Source: Salvator merianae (lineage: Eukaryota; Chordata; Lepidosauria; Squamata; Teiidae). Taken from it: a DNA stretch of 64,000 bases. Shown here piece by piece: positions 56,074 through 64,000 of this stretch. Position numbers and translations under genes: made by a program. The stretch lies in assembly GCA_003586115.2 (NCBI GenBank), contig QVOM02000029.1:26847712-26911711 (forward strand), written 5' to 3'. The notes under the pieces are model-generated. The model saw nothing but the letters and a program-made list of their open reading frames with translations, did no database searches and was not told the DNA's origin. The stretch's first letter is position 1. Every line of letters starts with the position of its first letter.

Positions 56074-58299
56074 CTTGCCTTGATGGTCCTGATTTGCAGG
56101 TCACTGCTCCTGCCACTCAGTGTAGATTCAGTTAGCTTATACACATGGCGACTTAGATACAAGTCTCATTTACATAGGAATGGAGTCTTACCCTTCTACT
56201 GTGCTAGGGAATTTTTCAGCCTTCAGATTTCCTTTGATGACAGCTCTTATCAGTCCCAGTGGATAGAGATGATGAGACTTCTAGTCTAACGATACCTTAA
56301 TGGAGACAAATTCCTCATCTTTGTATTAGTACGTTCTACTTCTCTATGTATTAAGTACAGCTCTGTTTGGGCAGCCTCTCCAATGAGACTGAAAGTTGTA
56401 CCCATTTTATAAGGTGCACCTTCCTATATAAGACACACAGGTATAACTTTCCTTGTGCATTTTATACTTCATTTTGATTTACAGCTTGTGCGTTAGATCT
56501 CATATTGTTATAGAAAAAATAACATTCTAATATCAGGGAAAACATGCTTGGAAAAAGGTCTTACAAAATGACTTTTGTACTACTGTGCTTAGACTTCTGT
56601 TATTTGTTCCTATTTGCTGCAAAGTTCAGCAAATAATGTATTTGCTGTTTAGGCATAGATACAGAATGTTCTCAGTCTGAATAGGGCCTTTGTCATTGGG
56701 ATGGCTGAGTGATTTTTCAGCAATAGTTTTGCCATGACCCTTTGTTAAAGAAAAACACTGCTTAGATCTCTCTTGCTGGCGCTTAGATTTTAACGATCGA
56801 GTTATTATTTTTCACTGGTAGGTTGCTCTTGATAAAGTTATGCTTTCAGGTTCTGTAGCTTTGATTCAAGTTGTTGAACTTGTAATAAATCCAGTGATGG
56901 TCAGTGGGGTACAGCGACAGTAACTGGGGACTCTAGCTTTGATCTGTGTTTGATCAAAATTTAAAGAACTTTTTTGCCCACTGTGGACCAAGATGTGGTT
57001 TGGGAAGAACACAGGCATGGTGCCTGTAGATCACCATCCGTCACTGAGTAAATCCCTCTGGTATCTGCACTGAAAGAGCTTTAGAAGAGCAGTACAAACA
57101 ATTAATGTATAACATCACATGCTTGCTGTGCTTGACTCAGTTTCTGCCAATTGATCTCATCCTGCAAGCAGTTCTGTTTGTCATTTCCAGAGCCACATGT
57201 AGGCTGTGCTTCTGGGAGATTATTGAATGCACAAGGCAACATTTATGGGACCATTGTGTAGTTATTGATCCAAAATGTTAGCTATGGAGTTGATAGCATG
57301 GGATGACAGTGACAAAGCACCCGATGTAGTGGTGAAACAGTAATTCTCTACAGATGAGGTTTCTTCTTCCCACATCCGGTGCAACCTCCTCATTTTGAAG
57401 ATTTATTTATTTCAGTTTACAAAGCTGCCTGTTGTCATAGGGATCCCAGTGTGGAATACCAATATATCATTGTAATACAATGTCAGTCAGCACTAGATGG
57501 GCTAACTAATTTCAACAAAGGCAGTTAAAACCAAAAATGACAACCTTTTGAATTCAGCAGCTTAGCTTTGTCTTCCCATGTGCTCAGAGAAAACAGCGCA
57601 AGAAATAATCTCTAAATAAATTTCCAGACTGCAAAAAGCAAAAACAAACAAACAAATGTTCAGGAAAGTAATTGGGGATGCGTATGTGCCATGGTTAGTA
57701 AGTAGTTCAGTGTGTCTGTTTCACACTTGAGCAGCCCTGTCCTTGATTTGGTTGTTTTCCAAACTATACTGCCTTCAGTTCAGCCAAACTGGTTTTGTGG
57801 CTTGGAAATCGAGTGATAGATAATGCCCCTTCCCTTTGCCTCTGCCAGTTTGATGGGTGAGGAAGCAGAAGCTGGCTCCACTGACCTGGCACAAACTGGG
57901 GGACAAGGCTTTTTGGCCATCCACCCACCAACACCCAACTTGATATCCAGGCATATGAAAGAAGGCATAACCCTGTACCAGACTTTGCATGTAAATTTGA
58001 AGAGAAATGCCATCTCATTGTCATTGCCCAGGGAGATGCACGTGCTCTAGCTTTTCAGCCTCAGAACTATGGATGCCCACGTGTGGGTAAAATTAGGGAC
58101 ATCCAGTGCAGAAGTAGAAAGCCACGCACATCACTTTCACAGCTTTTGGACTTCTCTGTTGTTTCTTTCACCTTAATCCCCACCTACTATTAAGGCTTTC
58201 CACCCACAAATCATCTTTTTCTCCTCCTTGCTCGCTGTCCCAATTCCTTTCCTCTTCCGTGATCTCCTGCCTTGGTTCCTCCCTCTTTTGAATTTCCTT
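56074..58299. other. intron 3, nothing recognised
   Basis: No SYBU exon and no nameable repeat. Overlapping minus frames near 57764-58024 are chance. Confidence 0.4.
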
Positions 58300-58745
58300 G
58301 TTGCCAGCATGGGGTGCCTCCAGTTGGAAGGAGACAATTGCAGGATCTTCTTTAGATCCCACAGTTGCCTCTTACCACCCATGCCAGACTGGCAGGAGGC
58401 ATTCCCAGGGCCATATTGTGCTCTTCATCTGCCAACTCCTTCTGTTTTTGTTGATGTATCAAAATACCTAGATGTTAGCAAGGGCCCGTCCACTTCCTGT
58501 GGTTTTTTTTCCTGTGCTTGTTAACATCCAGGTATTTTGGAAGAGCAACGATAATGCGAAGAGCTGGCAGACAGAGATAAGGAATCAGTATTGCAGGAAG
58601 CCCACTATTGTTGTTGGATTTCCCATAATACTAATATTTTGGGATATCACCTCCATATCCATATTGGAGTTGCCATGGTTATGTGTGACAATCCCAGTAT
58701 AGTTCCAAGAGAATCACATGTTGTAACCCATTTCTGGAGGAATCC
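58300..58745. mobile_element. family H composite palindromic MITE
   Basis: ATCAAAATACCTAGATGTTA and TTAACATCCAGGTATTTTGG form a hairpin at 58458-58540. TATTGGAGTTGCCATGG with GACAATCCCAGTATAG forms a second at 58663-58702. GGAGACAATTGCAGGATCTT is shared with copies at 8836 and 37976. Confidence 0.6.
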
Positions 58746-61639
58746 TTAGGCTTGTTTTCTCCATTGTAGGGACAGGAGGATTTTTGGATATAAAGCATTT
58801 TTTTAAAAAAATCACCAAAGAACACTGGTTAGGATAAGGTATTTCTTGTTTAGGACAAGTGCATAAAAATAGAAATATTATGCTAAAGTTGGGGTTTTGG
58901 AGACACTGGATGTTAGATGAGGCCCTATACACAGCAGTGGCTTGGTTTTGCAAAATGTCTAATAACAGATATCTGAAAACCAACTTCAAGAGATGATAAA
59001 ATGAGGTAAATGTTATATCACTTGTGTCCTGCTCACAGTAACATTGGGGGAATGGGGCAGGGGAAATAATGCCTGCCATGACAGTGCAGGTGTTGAATCT
59101 GTACATGTTGCCTCAGCAGGTGCTGAATGTGTGAACTGAAAATAACAATATCCAGCAAGATACTTTATATATTCTTACAGAGTGGTCTTCTCCATTGATA
59201 TTCTAACACCAGATTAAGACTGTTTAGCAGGACATGTATGTGCATTTCTTATATGTATATACATGTATATCCTATCCTATATCTTGAAGTTTTAGAGTGG
59301 CTTATGACTATTAAAATGTGGAGAAGCAGGATTCAAACAGATTTAAAAATATAAAAAATAATGCAGCATTCAGCAAAGAAGACTAAATGCCTCCTTAGGC
59401 AAAGTTTTTGGTAAGGAAAGGTGTTTGATGCATCTCAAAAGGGAGGTCATTCCACATCCTGAAGACTATCACAGAGAAAATGTAGTTACTGTTGTAATGA
59501 AAAAAATTGCATGATTTTTCACTAATGCTTGTTCATTGATTGGCTAGAACTTTATGGCATTTTTATTGATTATTTGGATTCTTTTGAATGCTGGAGTATA
59601 AATAAATTACATCAATATCCGCCTCCCCCCCAAAAAAAAAAGCCTCAACAAGACCCCTTTCTTCTCGGAACACTGTCCAGTTGGTTCAAAGTCAGGATCC
59701 ACACCACAGCTTGCTCTAATCCTTAGAACGAGAAGCATGCTTCTTACACATACATCCTTCCACTTCTGGCCATGGAAACATTAAAGCTGGGGAACCTTTG
59801 TTCCCCAGCCTTGCTGTTTTTGGTTGAGACTGTTTTTGGTGACTCAGGAAGTGGCCTCTGAAGTTGGCCGTTTTTAACCGAAAGGAAGTACTTTAGATAA
59901 GTCTGCGCTTCAGTGGTAGCTCTGCCAGGAAATGTGCTCCAGATAGCGCTTATGATGAGGTGTTTGCTCAATGAATGCAGGATTCTCTGGACCTCATGCG
60001 CTTTGAAGATTCCCATTGTGTTACTCTGGGACTGTGAGGACTTTGCTGCAGTGTAAATATTTGATAACCACAGTGGTTGAAATTCTTTCAATAATACCTA
60101 CTTGCAAAATGAGCAAGTACGACATGGACCAGTCTATATGCTTCTATAATTATACTGTGTAATATTATTGTTCACTGCTACCATCTACCCTCCTCCTTGT
60201 AACTAGTATTGTGGTTGAGGGTCACATGGGTGTTAACTGCATGCTGAATCAAAGAATGGAGATGATTTAAACAAAAGATTTTTAAGTATCTATAGTATAC
60301 AGGAGCACGATAGCTGCTCTCTGCTGAGCAGAGTAACAAATGCTTAGCTGGTTTCATAAACAGATGCACAACTTGTATAGAGAACCTGGTTATCTCAGGC
60401 AAGATTTGACTTTCTCTTAAATACCATGCAGAGGTACACTTTATGTCCAAGGGTAGATCCTTCAGCTATGCCCTCTTTCCTATCACCTATCTTAAACCCC
60501 TTTGGCTTTCTGTCATCCTAGGTTCTGCAGTGTGATGCCCTGAGGTAAGTTTATGTATATTAAGACACACAGGCAACATGTCAGAAGTGTGCCCAGAACA
60601 CTGGTTCTTCATGAAACGTGCTAGCCTCATGGGCATCTTGTCTGAACTGCTTCCGGGTATGAAAACTGCACCTGGAAGTACTCCAGTGTTCTCGGTGGTG
60701 GTGTGTTCCAGCCATCACCATAGCTAGATACATAGAGTTATGCCTTCTCCTGATAGTTCAGTTCCCAAATGACAACAGTCTACCTGCCTCTTTCAGAGTT
60801 CTTCTCCCAACTCTTGCCCTTCCCCCAGGGTTCTATTGTAACTCTCCCAGTAAAGTCTTCTTTGTTTCTCTGCTAGACATGTGAGGTCATCAAATCTGCA
60901 CATAAGCTTTAAAGCAATGACTTTTGGATTAGTTTTTTGCTTCCTTTTTGTGCACTCTTAAAATGGTTGGTGTTCCTTTTCGTAAAGCTGCTCTGAGCAT
61001 CATGATAATGTGTTGTGCAGATTCCCTCGAGAGAAAGATGCTGCTCATTTGCTGATAGGTTCCTTTTTAGTCTCAAGTCTGTTGCTATGGAGCCGTGAAG
61101 GTTTGCTTACTTGACCTGCAAACTCATGGAGTTATTAAAGGATCTGTCTCCATGGATACACCAGTATGAAACTATACTCCACCGAATGTGTAAAATACAC
61201 ACTTCTCTCTACAAAAGAAGGAAAATGTTCTTGTTTTATATGAGGATATAACACTCTTCTCTTTATTCCAAACACTTAAATAAATGTACTATCTGAAATG
61301 TAAGCAACATTGTTTAAGGGATTTTCTGTTCAAGGTAACACCTCTCTATACTGAGGAGGCCTCTATTTAGAAATGTAAGTGCTCCAAGATTATGAATATA
61401 GAGATTTTGATACTGAAAATTCCCTTGTACAGTACCTGGATTTCTGGAAGGGATCTTGTGTATGCAATTGTTGAATGTGAAAGCAAATTATTTTCTTTGG
61501 GACACTATAAAGTAAGCAAGAAATGGGAAATGAGGGTGGAGCAAAGCAGAGAGTTGATTATACAACTCACCTCTCTCTGATAGCACCTTAGAGACTAACA
61601 ATAAAAAGATGTTGGTAGCATGAGCTTTCGTAGCCTGTG
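58746..61639. other. intron 3, nothing firm
   Basis: A small perfect hairpin lies at 59786-59809 (10-bp stem, CTTT loop). No exon found. Confidence 0.4.
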
Positions 61640-61847
61640 ATCAGACACAACAATAAAAAGCATCTCTGAGGTGGCTCAAAGACAGCTTCGAGGTGGGATT
61701 GTTCACACATCAGCCTACCCCTCCCCTTTCTCATGAACATTCTACCCTAGAAAAGGTGAATTATAGAAGACTTGGGAACATGAGTACCACACACTGTCTC
61801 TATGAGGTGCCTCCAAGTCACCCCTTTTGTTATGTCTGAACACAGCC
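61640..61847. repeat. family G interspersed repeat, copy 2
   Basis: Matches 37290-37497. The left end TGATCAGACACAAC mirrors the right end TTATGTCTGAACAC, so it may be a small DNA element. Confidence 0.7.
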
Positions 61848-62269
61848 GTAGACTAAGTCTACTTCACAGTCTGGTCTCTGTGATTGACATTAACATTTAT
61901 GGAAGAATCATTCCCTCCATTAGTGAATGGCAAATGACTATGGGGGCAGATCAGAGGTATTTAGAAGCATGAAAGGGCATTAAGGATGTTCATGGGAGTT
62001 CTGAGATTTGCAGATGTAATACATTCAGTCCATATAATTCTAACATGGGGATCCTCAGTCCCCACATCAGTCTGTGCAGGGAGAATTCTGCAACATGCAT
62101 CTTGCTCACTCAGGAGAAGTGGGCCAACCCTTGGCATGCTGAGTCTGGGCCAGGCATATAGACCAGGTGGTGGCAGAGGTGGTGTCCACACTAGGCAGCT
62201 TTTGTGTTAGAGATAATAAAAAATGGTACTGGAAGTAGAAATGCTAATATTATAATGTTTCGATACAAA
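61848..62269. other. intron 3, nothing recognised
   Basis: No supported feature. Confidence 0.3.
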
Positions 62270-62895
62270 TCGATGATGTGACCACATCTGGAATATCATG
62301 TGCAATTTTGATTGCTGCATCTCAAAGAGAATGTAGTAGAACTGGAGAAAGTTCAAAGGAGGGTAGCTAAGATGATCAGGTGGCTGGAGGAACTTTCCTA
62401 CAAGGAAGGGTTGCAATATCTGAGAAAAGTCTAGAAAAGAAATGAGTAAGAGGAGACATGACAGAGGTATATAAAATTGTGCATGGTATGACCAAAATGA
62501 ATAAGAAGAGGTTTTTCTCCCTTTCCCAAAATACAGTACTAGAACCAGAGGATCACACCCATGAAGCGGAATCCTGGATAAATCAGGACAGAGAAAAGGA
62601 AGCCTTTTTTTGTTTACACAATGCATAGTTATACTTTGTAATTCACTTCCCCAAGACCAGTTTGGATGGTTTCAAAAAAAGATTTGGACCAATTCATGGA
62701 AGTCAGGGCTATCTTTGGCTATTAGCCTTGATGCCAGTAAGAGGTGATTTGTACCTAAAGGTCAGCTGCAGGGAGACTGCAAACCGAGTAAGCTGCGTGC
62801 TTGTGTTCTGCTGGTGGCCACTACGTAAGCAGACTGCTGGATTAAATGGGCCATGGGTCTTATCCAGTCGGGCATTTCTTATGTTCTTCTGCTCT
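62270..62895 (+). mobile_element. CR1 LINE 3' fragment
   Basis: ATCTGGAATATCATGTGCAA (CR1 'LEYH/CAIL' region), AAGAGGAGACATGACAGAGG, CTGCAGGGAGACTGC and CAGACTGCTGGATTAAATGG, ending GCATTTCTTATGTTCTTCTG. Frameshifted and inactive. Confidence 0.75.
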
Positions 62896-64000
62896 TATGC
62901 CAAGACAGGGGAAGGAGAAGGAGTTGCTTCTGGTCTTAGAACCTTGAGCAAGTGCCATGTGGGGTGGATACCATCTCAACCTGTTGTCCTCCATCCTGTT
63001 TGCTTGGCATATCTGGCCCAGTTTCTTGTTTACTTGCCAACCATATTTGCCGACTAGGTGCTAAACCAGCTTGGCCTGGCCTGACTTGATCTGACTTGGC
63101 CCTCTTCTCTCTCAGTGCTCCGCCCACTTTAATTCTCATCACAAGTAATTTGTAATCGATTCACATGCTTATTATTAGTATTTGGTTTGTAATCGCACAG
63201 TTATGTTAGTGTAGGGCATTCTGAGATACACCCTAGGGATTGAACCCTGCAAATTTCAACTCATTCTCATAAGGGGATTGCCTGCCAGAGAACAAAGCAG
63301 TTCAGATGTCAAAAGTGCCCTATGTTTATTTTCAGTGGGAATAGGTCACTGCCTTCTCTTCACCCATATTAAAAGTATTGTGTTCAATTTCCTCTTCTGC
63401 TGTTTTGTTCACAAGCTGGCTGAGCTCAGAGCATCTCCTGAGCTTTATTGACTGTTAAAACATGCAATAAACATTGGGTTTTGACAGGTTAGTTCTGAAG
63501 CAGTGCAAAATAATAAAGTTACTGTTGGAATTCATATCCAAAAAAGGGGTTGCATACTGTTGAATTGAGCACAGCTAGGGTACCCTGTTGACCATGACTA
63601 CATCTTTCCTGCAGTGTTAAAAAAAAAAGGGTGGGGGGACACAAATCTACACAAGAACCATAGTAAGGCACAATTGCTTTCCCAGGGTATATTTGTATCC
63701 CATGATCTCAAAATGAGGTATATTGCCATGACTCCTGATGAGAACTTACAAAAGATCAAACTGCCTAGTAGACAATAAAACCTTTAGTACAACAGCTAAC
63801 ACAGCAGTACCCCCAATCAAATGCAAGTCAGTGTTGTGTACATACAGATGGCCTGGAGCTGTTCATTTTTATAGGGGGAAAAACGACTACTTATAAGTAG
63901 GCGAATAGTGATAAAGGGCACAGTTCAGCCCATGTTAAGTTCTCTTGAGTTCCATGGATTTCCATAGGAGAGATATTTAACAGCATGCTGAATGTTTTCA
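62896..64000. other. intron 3, nothing recognised
   Basis: No SYBU exon or named repeat to the window end. Confidence 0.4.

Noticed and set aside
49911..64000. SYBU exon 4
   Set aside because: I looked for a phase-1 acceptor followed by the next conserved Ser-rich syntabulin block and found none, so it lies beyond the window.

Overview
This is vertebrate nuclear DNA, most likely from a squamate reptile (a lizard, possibly a gecko; the species cannot be fixed from the sequence). The evidence is GT-AG split exons, a CpG-island promoter, and a lizard-like repeat mix: L2, CR1, L1 and RTE LINE fragments, tRNA-derived and 5S-rRNA-derived SINEs, and many short palindromic DNA transposons (MITEs). 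Most open frames in the window are chance frames inside introns and repeats.

The one protein-coding gene I can support is the 5' part of SYBU (syntabulin), on the + strand. Coding exon 1 (22801-22827) lies in a CpG island, exon 2 is 25036-25243 and exon 3 is 49710-49910. Together they give the first 145 codons plus one base, and the splice phases agree (0, then 1, then 1). The gene runs off the right edge, so the coiled-coil and membrane-anchor exons are not here. A second possible first coding exon (39752-39821) sits in intron 2. It ends in a strong GTAAGT donor and joins exon 3 in the correct phase.

Layout: 1-22.3 kb is upstream intergenic DNA, mostly repeats. At 22.3-23.0 kb lies the CpG island and exon 1. 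Intron 1 is 22828-25035, intron 2 is 25244-49709 (24.5 kb) and intron 3 is 49911 onward.

The repeats hold the most unusual material. There is a 5'-truncated RTE LINE with a 12-bp target duplication and a (GAA)n tail. A processed initiator tRNA-Met pseudogene is inserted in an L2 element. Several palindromic MITE families share a terminal core close to GGSC..TTCTGCACT and have mostly 3-bp target duplications. hAT-type MITEs have exact 8-bp duplications. Family letters (A-K) are my own labels, assigned by eye from shared terminal repeats.
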